From Neckera pumila (taxonomy: Eukaryota > Streptophyta > Bryopsida > Hypnales > Neckeraceae), in NCBI GenBank assembly GCA_963969595.1, contig OZ018416.1:22894065-22958064 (forward strand): a DNA stretch of 64,000 nucleotides, given 5' to 3'. Position 1 is the first letter of the stretch. The number at the start of each line of letters is the position of its first letter. The translations under genes and the position numbers were made by a program. Below the pieces are notes generated by a model that saw only the letters and a program-made list of their open reading frames with translations, did not search any database and had not been told where the DNA came from. Below are positions 23,492 to 35,935 of this stretch, one piece after another.

Positions 23492-26400
23492 AGTGGTCAA
23501 AGGCTCGAAGGCCCATCTTTGCAATCAAGGTGTGGTGTTGTGGCTACCCAAGGGCCTTGGTCAGCACATCAGCAACCATAGCTTGAGTAGGCACATACTT
23601 GAGCTCAATCACCTCATCCTCCACTCCTTCAAGAATAAAATGGTGTTGCACATCAATGTGCTTCGTCCGAGAGTGGTGGGTGGGATTCTTGGCCAAAGCA
23701 ATGGCCCCTTGGTTGTCACACAAGATTTGTGTGCTCCCCTCTTGGACAAGGCCAACATCAGCCAAGAGTTGCCTTAGACAAATGGCCTCCTTCGTGCATT
23801 GGCTCATGGCCATGTACTCCGCCTCTGTTGTAGAAAGAGCTATGGTGGGCTGCCTCTTGGAATTCCATGTAATGGCACCCAATCCAAGCATAAACACGTA
23901 GCCGGTGGTGGATCTCCTATCCCCTTCATCACCGGCCCAATCCGCATCACAAAAGCCATGCAAGGTCACATGGGCACCTCCAAGTTGCAACTTCAGCCCA
24001 AGTGTGCCTTGAAGGTACCTCATCACCCTCTTGACCGCTGCCCAATGCTTGGGGCCATACTTGGACATGTGTTGACTCACAACACTCACCGGAAATGCCA
24101 AATCAGGCCTTGTGGCTACCATGGCATACATCAAACAACCCACCGCTAGCGTAAGGCACACCTTGCATTTCAGCCCTCACCTCTTCAAACTCTTCATCGG
24201 TGAGCTTGGGCAACTTCTCATGAGTGTCAAGTGGTGTACCTATGGCTTTGCACTCCTCCATGTTGAACCGCTTGAGAATCTCTTCAAGATACTTGCGTTG
24301 GCTCATGGTGATGGTGCGGGCAGCCCTATCCCTCTTGAACTCCACTCCAAGGCAATAGCTCAACTCTCCAAGATCCGTCATCTCATACTCCATCTTGAGC
24401 ATAGTCTTCACTTCAAGCATCTTGGTCATACTACTTGCAAGGATGATGAGATCATCCACATATAACATCACAATCACCAAATGCTCACAACTTTGCATGA
24501 TGTACAAAGAGTGATCCGCATGGACTCTTTGGAAGCCCTTCCTTGCAAACATGGCATCAATATCTCGATACCATACTCTCCCCGATTGCTTCAACCTGGG
24601 GAGTGCCTTCTTCAACTTGCACTTCAGATGCTCTTGGCCTTCCTCCACAAAGCCTTGGGGTTGATCCATGTAGATGACCTCCTCCAACTTGGGGTTGAGA
24701 AACGCCGTCTTCACATCCATTTGGTGCATCTCCAAGTCCATGGCTGCCCCAATGGTCACAACGCACCGAATGGTGCTAAACTTGGCAACGGGGGCATATG
24801 TCTCATTGAAGTCCACACCTTCCTCTTGAGAAAACCCCCTAGCAACCAACCTTGCTTTGTACCTCACAATGTGACCCAAAGCATCCCTTTTGGTGGAGAA
24901 CACCCACTTACAACCCACACTTGATCTCTTGGGAGGAAGGGGTGCAAGCTCCCATGTCCCTTTGGCAATGAGGGCCTTGTACTCCTCTTCCATGGCCAAC
25001 TCCCACTTGCTTGCATCTTCGCAACGCAACACCTCTCCAAGTGTGGATGGATCTCCAAGAAATGCCACATTGGCTTGTTCTTCATGTTGTGGAGGAAGAA
25101 TGTGATTCAACCACCAATCTCCAAGCGGCTTGCGAGTCCTTGTGGGATAACGGGGCTCCTCCGTGGACTGATCTTGCTCTTCCAAGGGCTTATCATGCTC
25201 TAGCTCCCTTGGTGATGTGCTTGGAGAAGGGGCCGCTGATCTCTTCACTTGGGGTGTGGCCACCTTCTTCTTGGGCTCCACAAAGTCTTCATCTTCCGTT
25301 TCTTGCTCTTCATCCTCATCTCCTTCTTCTTCACTATGCACTCTTGGAGTTGTGCCCACCTTTTGGGCTGGTCCTCCACTTCTCCCATTTGGGCTCATCT
25401 CCAAGAGCTTGGGATCAGCTCCTCCATCCTCCAAGAAGGTGACATCTCAATTCTTGATGTTGGCCTTGCTCTCCACACACATTAGCCTATACGCCTTGGT
25501 TCCCTCACAATAACCAAGGAAAAGACACTTGATGCCCTTGGCATCCAACTTGGTCCTCTTGGCACTTGGAACCAATGCATAGGCAATGCACCCGAAGATG
25601 GGCATGTGAGACATATTGGGCCTAGTCCCACTTCAAGCTTCTTGGGGTGTCTTGCTTGTCAACGCTTGTGTGGGGCAGCGGTTCTTTGTATAAACCGCAT
25701 TTGACACCGCCTCCCCCCAAAGCTCAAACTTGAGACCTTGGGCATGAATCATGGACCTTGCCATCTCCACAATCGTGCAATTGGCACGCTCCGCCACACC
25801 GTTTTGTTGAGGAGTGTAAGGGGCTGATGTATGGTGCTCAATGCCATGGGCCTTCAAGTAGTCCACAAAGGCCTTGGACACATACTCCCCGCCATAATCC
25901 GATCACAGCACCTTCACCTTGCACTTGGATTGGGCCTCCACAAGGGCCTTCCAAGTCTCAAAACGCCCAAACACCTCACTCTTGCACTTCAGCATATACA
26001 CCCAAATCTTGCGAGAGAAATCATCAATGAAGGTCAAAAAATACCTTGCTCCTCCTATGGTTGTGGTCTTCATCGGCCCGCACACATCCGAATGCACAAG
26101 CTCCAAGGGCTTGGTGGCCCGGGTTGCTCCATCCTTGGGGAAGGGCTACCTTGCTTGTTTGCCCTCAATGCACCCCTTGCACACCCTAGAACTCCAATCA
26201 TGCTTGCAAGAAGAGAGTTTTAGCCCCTTCACAATGTGTTTGGAGGCTCTTCATGCTCTTCACATTCAAGTGCCCAAGCCTCCTATGCCAAAGCTCCACA
26301 AGGTCTTCATGGGCTGATCCTTGGGCAACACAAGCCAAGGAAGTGCCATTCACCTTGGTGAAATGGAGGTTGTGCAAATTGCCCTCACGAGGGGCTGATG

Positions 26401-27538
26401 CAATCACAACTCTACTTGGTGCCCTCACAACACACCCTACCGTGTTGAATTGCACTTTCAAACCTCCCAAAGACAACTTGCTCACCGAAAGCAAGTTGGC
26501 ATGCAACTTGGGGACATGGAGGGCCCCCCGGATTTGGATCCTCTTGGTCTCTCCCTTCACTTGCACCTCCACTAGGATCTCCCCCATGCCAAGGGCCTCC
26601 ACCATGCCATTGTCTCCCAAATAAATCTTCTTCCCCGAAATGGGTTGATAGGTCTTGAAGGCATCTCGATGGCTAGTCATATGTGGAGTGGCCCCCGAGT
26701 CCACAATCCAAGTGAACATGTTGGCCTTCTCCCCTCCTCCATGGGTGGCAAAGGCAAACTCCTCCTCTTCCTCCTCTTTGGAAGCTTGGTGTACACTCTC
26801 CTTGTCTTTGGCTTGGCTGCTCCTACAATGCTTGGCAATGTGGCCCGGTTTGTTACACTTGAAGCACGTCCTTGTCTCCTTGAACGTCTTGGTGTTGCCA
26901 CCTTTGCCAAATCTTGAGACAAGGGCTGATCCCTCCCCTTGGGACTCATTCTCCTTGCGCTTGGTCATCTCATGCATCAAGCGGGCGGTCACAAACTCCA
27001 TGGTCCGCTCCTTGGTGGGCCTTGTCTCCAATGCAGTGATGAGGAACTCATAAGATGGGGGCAAGCTCTCCAACAAGGTCATCACCACATCCCCATCCGT
27101 CACGGGCGCCTCCAAACAAGCCAACTCATCCGCAAGAGCCTTGATCTTGTTGACATGATCCAACATGTCATCCTCCTCATGCATCTTGCTAGTGAAAAAC
27201 TTGCGCCGAAGAAAGAGGATGTTGGAGAGGCTCTTGGTCTCGTGGATGTTGCAAAGGGTGGTCCATGCTTGGGCTGGTCCCTTGCAATGTCCAATGTGAG
27301 CAATTTGGCGGTCCACAAGGTTGATGGCAATGAGAGCAAAGGCCTTCTTCTCCTTCCTCTCAAAGGCCTTCTTGGTCTTGGAGTCCGCATCTTCACTGGG
27401 AGGCTCCTCACTCCCATCCACCACCTCTCACAAGTCCTTCTCCGCAAGGATCATCTCCATCTTGAACTTCCACATGCCAAAGTTCTCCCCATTGAACTTG
27501 TCAATGATGCGCACGCCTTCTCCTCCACTTGATGCCAT
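23492..27538 (-). pseudogene. copia Gag-Pol polyprotein, element C (complete but inactivated)
   Basis: The start codon at 27538 gives the same N-terminus as element A. All domains are present: Gag with the zinc knuckle CFKCNKPGHIAKHC, protease VDSGA, integrase HHCC and DDE, RT with YVDDLII, and RNase H with ADWAGD and TEAEYMA, ending with DVLTKALG near 23544. Damage, from start to end: TGG to TGA in gag (27428-27430), a 1-nt insertion in the integrase zinc region (about 26238), CAG to TAG after GKQAR (about 26146), CGA to TGA before SDYGG (about 25905), TGG to TGA in PQEA* (about 25632), CGA to TGA (about 25450), a 2-nt deletion at GVPY (about 24153) and TAG after TKALG (23544-23546). Reads as one polyprotein when the breaks are ignored. 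Confidence 0.9.
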
Positions 27539-27989
27539 GGTGAAGCACCTCCCACTTGTTGGCAGCACCCCAAGTGTGTTGGAGAGTTGACAAACTCAAT
27601 TCAGACTCCAAACAATTCCTTGGAAGCCAATTGGGCTGAAATGGCACCAATCAGCCCTTCCAAGGACCTTCCAAGATTCTCCAAAGCCCTAAGAACGACC
27701 GAACACTTCTCACAAGTGCATCACCTCCTTTCAACACAAATTCAGCCCCTAATGGAGCTCAAAACCACCACATGGACACCATGGGCTAGTGCTACTTCAA
27801 ATCAATAAGCAAACTCACAATGCTCCTCACATTAGGGTACTCCACCCTACAAGGAGCTCAAGACGTCCAATCAGCCCTAGATGGAAGCTACTACTCCCAA
27901 TGAGCACCTCAAGGATAACAATTGGCCTCCAACACCCCTAGTTGGATCACCAAATCACCAAAGAACCCTAATTGGCTCTCAAATACTCC

Positions 27990-28090
27990 AGAAAGCTCAT
28001 AAGGGCACAAATCAGCCCTCTAAGGTTCACAATGTGCACTAATTTGCCTCACTCACTCACAAGGGCACTAATCAGCCCTCAATGGATGGC
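27990..28090 (-). repeat. 30-bp minisatellite in leader of element C
   Basis: Only three units (one strongly diverged) of the leader repeat seen at 8346-8565 and 12530-12670. Confidence 0.7.
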
Positions 28091-28503
28091 AAACACCTCA
28101 AGCAACTCAATGATGCTTCCAAGGCTCACAAAGGACTCTCACTAGATTGCAATTGCCACAATCACAATCAACAATGCACCCAAGTGCACAATCAGCCCTC
28201 AATGGCTCCCAATGTACACTTCTAAGCACAAACTCAACTATGGAGCATGCAACCAGCTCTAATTAGGTCTGATTACTACCATGAGCAACCTCTCACCCAA
28301 ATGTACTCAAAACCTCACAAATCAGCCAACAAAAGCTTTAAAAGAATTTTTTTTTTAAAATGCACTTCAAAGCTTTCTTTTGAAAATTGACTCACACCAT
28401 ATGGTGTGTAGGTGACAAAGTGACAAATGGCTGGTTGCTCCTCCAAGCTCCAAGATCCCCTCTAAATGATTTGAATTTCTCCCTCAAACGCAACTCCAAG
28501 TGC

Positions 28504-28517
28504 GTGGGCCCATAACC
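28504..28517 (-). other. primer-binding site matching tRNA-iMet anticodon arm
   Basis: Minus-strand GGTTATGGGCCCAC directly follows the 5' LTR of element C. It is identical to the two sites in element A. Confidence 0.8.
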
Positions 28518-28772
28518 TATTGAGATTACAATGTAGTGAATGGAAGAAAGGCTTTACTTAGATGGTAGGAAGACACAAACACCCATGAGTGGGCTGATCT
28601 TATACTAGAAGCCTTTCATAGCTATCCACAAACCATGTGGGATAACTAACCACTATGGGCTGCCTTTGACTATGAGCAATACCCAATGAACTCTAAGACT
28701 AACTAAGTGTCTAGTGCTACTCCTAGGGCTGAATGTACATGGTGTATACTAATATGTACATGTTCTTGAACA
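28518..28772 (-). repeat. 5' LTR of element C
   Basis: 255 bp on the minus strand, from TGTTCAAGAAC at 28772 to TCTCAATA at 28518, followed by the PBS. Confidence 0.9.
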
Positions 28773-30441
28773 GTTATCCCACAAGGACCCGCAAGGCGCT
28801 TGGAGATTGGTGGTTGAATCACATTCTTCCCCACAACATGAAGAACAAGCGAGTGTGACTTTCCTTGGAGATCCATCCACACATGGAGAGGTGTTGTTGT
28901 GTTGTAAAGATGCAAGTAAGTGGAAGTTGGTCATGCAAGAGGAGTATAAGGCCCTCATTGCCAAAGGGACATGGGAACTTGCACCCCTTCCTTCCAAGAG
29001 ATCAAGTGTGGGTTGCAAGTGGGTGTTCTCCACCAAAAAGGATGCTTTGGGTCACATTGTGAGGTACAAGGCAAGGTTGGTTGCTAGGGGGGTTTTACAA
29101 ATGGAAGGAATGGAATTCAATGAGATATTTGCCCCCGTTGCCAAGTTTAGCACCATTCGGTGCGTTGTGACCATTGGGGCAGCCATGGACTTGGAGATGC
29201 ACCAAATGGATGTCAAGACGGCTTTTCTCAACCCCAAGCTCGAGGAGCTCATCTACATGAATCAGCCCTAAGGCTTTGTGGAGGAAGGCTAAGAGCATCT
29301 CAAGTGCAAGTTGAAGAAGGCACTCCCTGGTTTAAAGCAATCAAGGAGAGCATGGTATCGAGATATTGATGCCACGTTTGCAAGGAAGGGCTTTCAAAGA
29401 GGCCACGCTGATCACTCTTTCTACATCATGCAAAGTTGTGAGCATTTGGTGATTGTGATGTTATATGTAGATGATCTCATCATCCTTGCAAGTAGCACGA
29501 CCAAGATGCTTAAAGTGAAGACTATGCTCAAGATGGAGTACGAGATGACGGATCTTGGAGAGTTGAGCTATTGCCTTGGAGTGGAGTTCAAGAGGGATAG
29601 GGCTGCCCGCACCATCACCATGAGCCAACGCAAGTATCTTGAAGAGATTCTCAAGCAATTCAACATGGAGGAGTGCAAAGCCATAGGTACACCACTTGAC
29701 ACTCATGAGAAGTTGCCCAAGCTCACCGATGAAGAGTTTGAAGAGATGCGGGCTGAAATGCAAGGTGTGCCTTACAAGGCAGCGGTGGGTTGTTTGATGT
29801 ATGTTATGGTAGCTACAAGGCCTGATTTGGCATTTCCGGTGAGTGTTGTGAGTCAACACACGTCCAAGTATGGCCCCAAGCATTGGGCAGCGGTCAAGAG
29901 GGTGATGAGGTACCTTCAAAGCACACTTGGGCTGAAGTTGCAACTTGGAGGTGCCCATGTGACTTTGCATGGCTTTGGTGATGCGGATTGGGTCGGTGAT
30001 AAAGGGGATAGGAGATCCACCACCGGCTACGTGTTTATGCTTGGATTGGGTGCCATTACATGGAATTCCAAGAGGCAGCTTACCATAGCTCTTTCTACAA
30101 CGGAGGCGGAGTACATGGCCATGAGCCAATGCACCAAAGAGGCCATTTGGCTAAGGCAACTCTTGGCTGATGTTGGCCTTGTCCAAGAGTGGAGCACACA
30201 AATCTTGTGTGACAACCAAGGGGCCATTGCCTTGGCCAAGAATCCCACCCACCACTCTCGGACGAAGCACATTGATGTGCAACACCATTTCATTCGTGAA
30301 GGAGTGGAGGATGAGGTGATTGAGCTCAAGTATGTGCCTACCCAAGCTATGGTTGCTGATGTGCTGACCAAGGCCCTTGGGAAGCCACAACATCACAACT
30401 TGATTGAGAAGAGGGGCCTTCGAGCCTTTGACCACTCTTAA
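28773..30441 (+). pseudogene. copia RT-RNase H remnant of element X
   Basis: It begins abruptly inside pol at YPTRTRK, right at the edge of element C, and continues through RT (WVFSTKKDALG, YVDD at 29464-29475) and RNase H (DADWVGD, TEAEYMA, CDNQGAIALA, TKHIDVQHHF) to the natural stop TAA at 30439-30441 (RAFDHS). Two in-frame TAA codons replace CAA at 29269-29271 and 29290-29292 (NQP*GFVEEG*EHLK). From 29311 the frame is open for 376 codons. The polypurine tract and LTR follow immediately. Confidence 0.9.
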
Positions 30442-30449
30442 AGTGGTAG

Positions 30450-30704
30450 TGTTGAAGAACATGTACATACTAGTGTAGACCATATGCATTGAGCACTAGG
30501 AGTAGCATTAGACACTTAGTTAGACTTAGAGTCCCTTGGGTATTGCTCATAGTCAAAGGCAGCCCATAGTAATTAGTTATCCCCCATGGTTTGTGGATAA
30601 CTATGAAAGGCTTCTAGTATAAGATCAGCCCTCTCATAGGTCTTTGCATCTTCCTACCATTTAAGTAAAGCCTTTCTTCCATACAATACTTTATAATCCC
30701 AAGA
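30450..30704 (+). repeat. 3' LTR of element X
   Basis: 255 bp from TGTTGAAGAAC to TCCCAAGA, followed by the GCCAT target duplication. Contains TAGTATAAG as a possible promoter element. Confidence 0.9.
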
Positions 30705-31087
30705 GCCATTAATGAATGTTAAACTAAGAACCTAAGTAGAGTTAGTGCAAAAACATGGAAAGCAGCGGTGAACAAGGCTAAATTGCAGCGCCTAAGAGAA
30801 GACCTCTAATATCTAATCCTTGCAAAAACGACAACTAAGATGTGGCCGCCAAAACTATACATCCATGGCCCAGATTGCTCATAGGCTCCTAGATGAAAAA
30901 CATTTTGCAGATAGATGCTATTGGCCTCTCAAATGAGAAAATAATTCAGCAACTTCTAAATCTAAGTGCTCTATAATTTGGCTGAAATTTTAATTTTCAA
31001 GGACATTTAGCATTTGTTTTTTTGGGGTAGAAACTTAGCGTTATTTAGCCAGTTTTAAGATCACTGCTCGGTTGTGTATGTTCTAAG

Positions 31088-31310
31088 GCCGGTTTATACT
31101 TAGGTCCAGATTGAAGGCCGGCCGGGACTCTAAGTTTGAACCAATAGGATCACTCAAATTCTCCAAATTCGGCCCAAGGGCTTTATGCTTGGGGCCAGAT
31201 TGAACTACAACTCATCCTACGTGTCGTCTTAGGTGGCACGATTTTGGCGCCAAACCATCTGACCCTAAGGGAGCAATCGAGACAAGGTTTTGGATTGGCC
31301 TGAATTCCTA
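31088..31310 (+). repeat. terminal-type repeat GGCCGGTTTATACTT, copy 1
   Basis: About 210 bp that match the reverse complement of 39300-39517 at roughly three quarters of positions. Shared blocks include AACCAATAGGATCACTCAA, GGCCCAAGGGCTTTAT, TTTTGGCGCCAAACCAT and AAGGGAGCAATCG. Related termini in the same orientation are at 38256 and 38357. This looks like the end of a DNA transposon or foldback element, but no target duplication was found. Confidence 0.6.
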
Positions 31311-33232
31311 TATAGGGATGGATTAACCCCTAAAGGACCATTGTCCCTTGGGGGGACAAATGTGTTTTTTGGTAGATTCTTATGTGCTGAAATTTTTTCT
31401 TGATTTTTTTAACCATTTTTTTGAAGATAGAAAAATTGATGAGCTTTGTGAGAATGTAATTTTTTTCGCAATTGGTGGCAGGGAAAAAAATTATGACCAA
31501 ATAAGCTCAAAATAGGGGACGGCAGGTGTGAGCTCTCATATTGTCACTTGGAACTCTGGATTTCTTTTTTTGAAAATTTGCAATTTAGAATAGGTAAAAT
31601 TATACAAAATGCCATAAAAAGAGTGTAGACCAAAATAGGATTGTACCATACCCATTATAGTATTTGGTCTAGTTTTGATTTATACCTAAAACTTCCCAAA
31701 AAAACTCGCCCAAAGATAGAGTTTAAACCACAAGATAGCGGATTTTAGAAGATTTTAGTCACATAGCCCCAGCAGGGCTAAATCCCACTAAAAGGTGGCG
31801 ATGTCTAGACTGGCCCTAGGAATTCACAGCAATTCATATGTCAGGTCCTAGGATAGATTTCAAATTCCCCATTAGATTGACGAATTCCCCAAAACCCCAA
31901 TTGTTAGTATGGAGGAGCCACTAAACTCAAAACAGGGTCGTGGAGGAATCTACAGCCCAAGGATGGTGTTTCAGGGTAAATCCCATGCCAGGAGTCTAAC
32001 GGCAAAATCGATTCACCAAGATTTCCTCATCTGCAAAAGATTCCCACGCCATTGACAAATCGAGGAGACGACCGATTTAGGTCTCCACTGACCAATTGTG
32101 CCAGGTACAGAAATGCTCCTCCACATCTTTAGGGAGGCTCCCTGAGAGGTCCCACAAAAATTCCCAGCATCTTCCGACTTGCAAAAGAACCTTTTCCAGA
32201 CAGTCAACCGTTCTAATCTCCAGCGGGAATTTTTTGTAAAATACTTAGGTTGCGGTAAAATCTCATCAAAAATTAAAATAGCTTTTTTTATGCTAATAAT
32301 GCATTCCAATAAGTTTTGCGGCATTCTGATAGCATCCAATACCCGAACCGGCAAGATTCCTCAAAAATTAATTACGTCACGACATCCCCGTGATGTTGAC
32401 CGACATTTTAAGGGCACATGACGGCGAAACAGCGCCAACAAGGAGTCTTTTCCTACTCCCTTTCACCTTCCGGAGACCCCAGGCTAGTTACTTTTCTCAA
32501 AATAGGAAACCCCCAAGAGTTGGAAATTTACCGCGATTGGATTTTCAAACTAGACTAGCCTGTATTGGGTTTTTGATCTCGGCATGGGGGGTAGGAAGGT
32601 CTTGGACCAAAAATGGTATTCTGGATTCGACAACGTAGTCCGTTTGGCATTTAGAGTTCATCTCCAAAAGTTAAGAGGTTGGTCCAGCATAGATAGAAGA
32701 AAGTGAAAATCTAGGATTAGGAAGAAAATTTTTGAGGATGAGGATGAAAATCCAAGTTGATAAGGTTATTAATAGGAATTTAGGGGGAGAGTGAGCCCTT
32801 GGAAACCTATAAAAGGGCTCCACTTCCCTCTCTAAAATCACCTCCATACTTGTTTTTGGGTCCGTGGGTTTAAATCACCTTGGATATTTTGGCATTTGAA
32901 GCCAAAAACCTCTATGGTGCTTTCGGAGCACTTTTGGCTCCTTTTGTTGTTGTATTTCAAGCTTTGAAGGTCCTTGGGGGGTCTTCTATCTTGCCTTGTA
33001 TACTTCTTGTGTACCTTTTTTTTTCGTGTTTTTTGACGTTTTTGTTGACTAACCTTTGTGTCTTGAGGGTCTTTATTGCTTTGAACTAATCTTAAAGTCA
33101 ACCCCCTCCCTATCTTGGCGCATGCCGCTTTGGGGGCCCTTTAGGGTGTGAATCATTTGCTTTACCTCATTATACTAACTCGCGTGTTCTCTTAAGTCAA
33201 GTCCTTACCTTCTTCTAATGTGTTTCTTGTTG

Positions 33233-33520
33233 AGCGGACCCCCCTACGGGACGGCAAAGCTTTGACTTTGTTTGTACCCTCTCCAAGGTTCGTACTTTTA
33301 TCCTCTTCTAACTTTGTTCTTGTTGAGTGGACCCCCCTCCAAGACGGTGAAGCTTTGAACCCTCGTAGTTGTCTTCTCTAAGTATTTTTTGTTTTCCCCC
33401 TTCTAAAGTCTCCCTTGTTGTGTGGACCCCCCTCCAAGACGGTGAAGCTTTGAACCCTCGTAGTTGTCTTCTCTAAGTATTTTTTGTTTTCCCCCTTCTA
33501 AAGTCTCCCTTGTTGTGTGG
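33233..33520 (+). repeat. tandem repeat, 95-bp unit, about three copies
   Basis: Units begin GTGGACCCCCCT or GCGGACCCCCCT at 33233, 33327, 33422 and 33517. The 33327 and 33422 copies are almost identical over 95 bp. Each carries GACGGTGAAGCTTTGA or a variant. More diverged echoes (GGCGGAGCTTTGGACCC, GGCGGCAAAGCTTTGACCC) continue to 33680. Confidence 0.85.
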
Positions 33521-34239
33521 ACCCCCCTTGGATACGACAAAACTTTGAACTTGTGATAGGTCCCAAGTCCTAAAGTGTGTGTTAAACGATTCCAAACGGC
33601 GGAGCTTTGGACCCCTATAGTGCCAAAGAATCCTAAAGTTGGTGTTAAATCTAACTTGGCGGCAAAGCTTTGACCCTCCCCAATGTTTTGTTCCAAAGTC
33701 TAGTTTCCAAGATCTTTGTGGAACCCTCTAGAGTTTAGTTTCCAAGATATGTAGGTCATTAGAAATTCTGTTTACTAAATTGTAGCAATCCTAGTTTAGT
33801 TTCCTTAGCTTAGTAAACCCGGTTCTCCCTAGTTCTAGCACCCAATTTCCTTAAGTTTTAGCAACCTTAAGTTTTGGCAAAACTAGTTCCAGGTCTTAGC
33901 AAACCAGTCCTTTTTGGATTTTGCCCCTTTAAATCAATTTTTTTTAAGTCCAGTTCCAAGTTCAAAAAAAACCAACCCAGAAAACCACACCAAAAAAACC
34001 AACCCATCAAACCAATCCATCAAACCAGCCATTGGAACAAACCATCAAACCAACCTATCAAACGAAAAGAAAATTATAAACAAAAAAAAGTCAACCCAAC
34101 CCCCTAGCCAGCTCGGTGAGCCAGCCAGGAGGTCAGGCCGGCAGTTGGGGTCGGAGTCTGGGCCCACTCGAGGTGTTGTTTCTTTTTTGTTTCTTTTTTT
34201 TTGTTTCCTTTCCATTCTAAAAAAATGGGAGATTAGGAC

Positions 34240-35640
34240 TCTATAAGCTAGAGGTTTAGAGTAGGAAAAAATAAAAATTAGGAAAAAAAGAGCCTAAAAA
34301 AGGGAAGAGGAGGGGAATAGAGACAACACCTCTAGCGCATACCTGCAAACAAACACTCCCACTCTCTCACCACACCAACAACAAAAACGAGAATGGCAGG
34401 AGAATAGGGAGGAAGAAGGCCAAATAGGAGGAGAAGGAGAGAGACGATAAATAGTAGGCTATTCTAGAAAAAACTAGGAGAAATAGGAAAAAATCTAAAA
34501 GAAGCCTTGGTAGCCGTTAGAGGAGGATGGGGGATATGACGACGTAAGAACTTTGTAAGAGGCAAGTTGGCACATTTATGCCATTAGTTGTCAAAGTTGG
34601 TAGTGTAAGGCCCCATCAAATGTTTGGTGAAATAGTTCCAAGGTAAAAAGAAAATAGGAGGAAGAAAAGAAAAGGAAAAAAGTTAGGGTGTAATATTTTT
34701 TTTTAAATTAATTGATGAGCTTGGGAAGAAAGGCCAAAGAATTATCATGGACGGGGATGCGTATGAGCATGTAGACAACATTATCTCTAACACCGGCAGT
34801 GATGAGGTAACCATTAAACTAATCTGTGTAATTCCTCTCTAATTTCCTTTTGATTTTTTTGATTAATTGTTAAACAAATAGGAATTAGAGACAATTAGCA
34901 ATTTAGATTCAAAAGAAGAGATTAGGAAAAAAACAATAGGCAAAGAGTCCGATTAGGGTTAATCCCAAAAACTAGCTTAAGGATTAAAAATTAGAATTAG
35001 ATATTAGAAGGTTAACTTGGAAGTTTAATTTTGAGGTGGAACCTGAGCATGAATTAGGGTGTAGGCATTTAGTTTAGAGGTAAAAATCTAGAATTAGATT
35101 TAGAAAGCACAAATCTAGAATTAAATTAGAGGCTAAAAAAGATTAGAGTAATATTGAGAAGATAAAATTTAGAAGTTAAAATTTAGAAGTAATTTAGGAG
35201 TCAAAATTTAGAATAACAATTAGAAGTCAAAAGATTAGAGTAATATTTGGAAGGTAAAATTTAGGGAGTCAAACCTTGAAGTAAATTAGAGGTCAAACTC
35301 TAGAGTAATATCTAGGGATTAAAAGATCTAGAAGTAAACTTTAGAAGTTAAAACATAGAGGTAAATTAGAAGTCAAAGACCTAGAGTAATACCTAGGGGT
35401 TAAAAAATCAGAAGGTAGAAATTTAGAATAATATTTTGAAGGAAGAAAGTAGAGTAAAAATTCAAAAGTAAATTTTTGAAGTTAAAAGTCAAAACCTAGA
35501 AGTAAAATTTAAGTAGAAGTAAAAAGCCTAGGGTCCAAGTAGAATACTTAACCAAGTCAAAGGTCAAAACATAGGAGTTCATGTAGAAGGATAAAAATCT
35601 CAACCCAATTGAAACAGTCAAGGAGCAGGAAATAAGCAAG
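34240..35640 (+). repeat. purine-rich degenerate repeat tract
   Basis: Some 1.4 kb in which G and A dominate one strand. In 34980-35560 the words AGAAGTNAAA, TAGAGTAATA and TAGGGGTTAAAA recur at irregular spacing. No coding potential. Such tracts occur in long LTRs or untranslated parts of large retrotransposons. Confidence 0.55.
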
Positions 35641-35889
35641 GAACAACATGGAAGGGGTCTAGACTAGATAAAGCGTCCGGCAAAGTTGTCTTGTTTCCTT
35701 TCTTTTCCAAGTTAACCTTTTGGGTTAGACACCGATTAGTAAAACTTGCATACAGATCATAGCTATTCCTACTAAACTAGGAAACGTTAGCAAGTTCCAT
35801 TGCTTGGAAGGCACAGTGGACCGCGCGCGCAACATCCTCTTGAAGCAAAAGTAGATAAAAGCTGAGAACTGGGTCGTGTTCGCTTCATT

Positions 35890-35935
35890 ACCAAGGGTGG
35901 ATAATTTAGCGCCCACAGTGGGCAGCCCAGGCAGC
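35890..35935 (+). other. possible Ty3/gypsy LTR end and primer-binding site
   Basis: TTTAGCGCCCACAGTGGGC resembles the plant gypsy PBS region (TTTGGCGCCCACCGTGGGG) at most positions, and is followed by GCCCAGGCAGC. If real, a gypsy LTR ends just before it and lies to the left, but no second LTR or pol was seen. Confidence 0.35.

Larger units (their letters stand above)
23224..28772 (-). mobile_element. Ty1/copia element C, near full length (5.55 kb)
   Basis: It has the complete order 5' LTR (28518-28772), PBS (28504-28517), leader with minisatellite, gag-pol (27538 down to about 23492), PPT (23491-23479) and 3' LTR (23224-23478), all on the minus strand. The two 255-bp LTRs differ at about 8 positions by eye. 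The flanking pentamers (ATGGA on the left, GTTAT on the right) do not match, and the two sides belong to different, oppositely oriented parts of pol, so it is not a clean nested insertion. Confidence 0.9.
21859..30704 (+). mobile_element. Ty1/copia element X, composite, GCCAT target duplication
   Basis: The outer boundaries are a plus-oriented LTR starting TGTTGA at 21859 and a plus-oriented LTR ending TCCCAAGA at 30704. The same pentamer, GCCAT, flanks both sides (21854-21858 and 30705-30709), which is the 5-bp duplication expected for copia integration. Both LTRs are of the subtype with GTGCATTGAGCAC or ATGCATTGAGCAC. Inside are an inverted IN-PR segment (22106-23223, minus), the whole element C (23224-28772, minus) and a normally oriented RT-RNase H remnant (28773-30441). 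Leader, gag and the IN-RT linker of X are gone. Confidence 0.85.
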
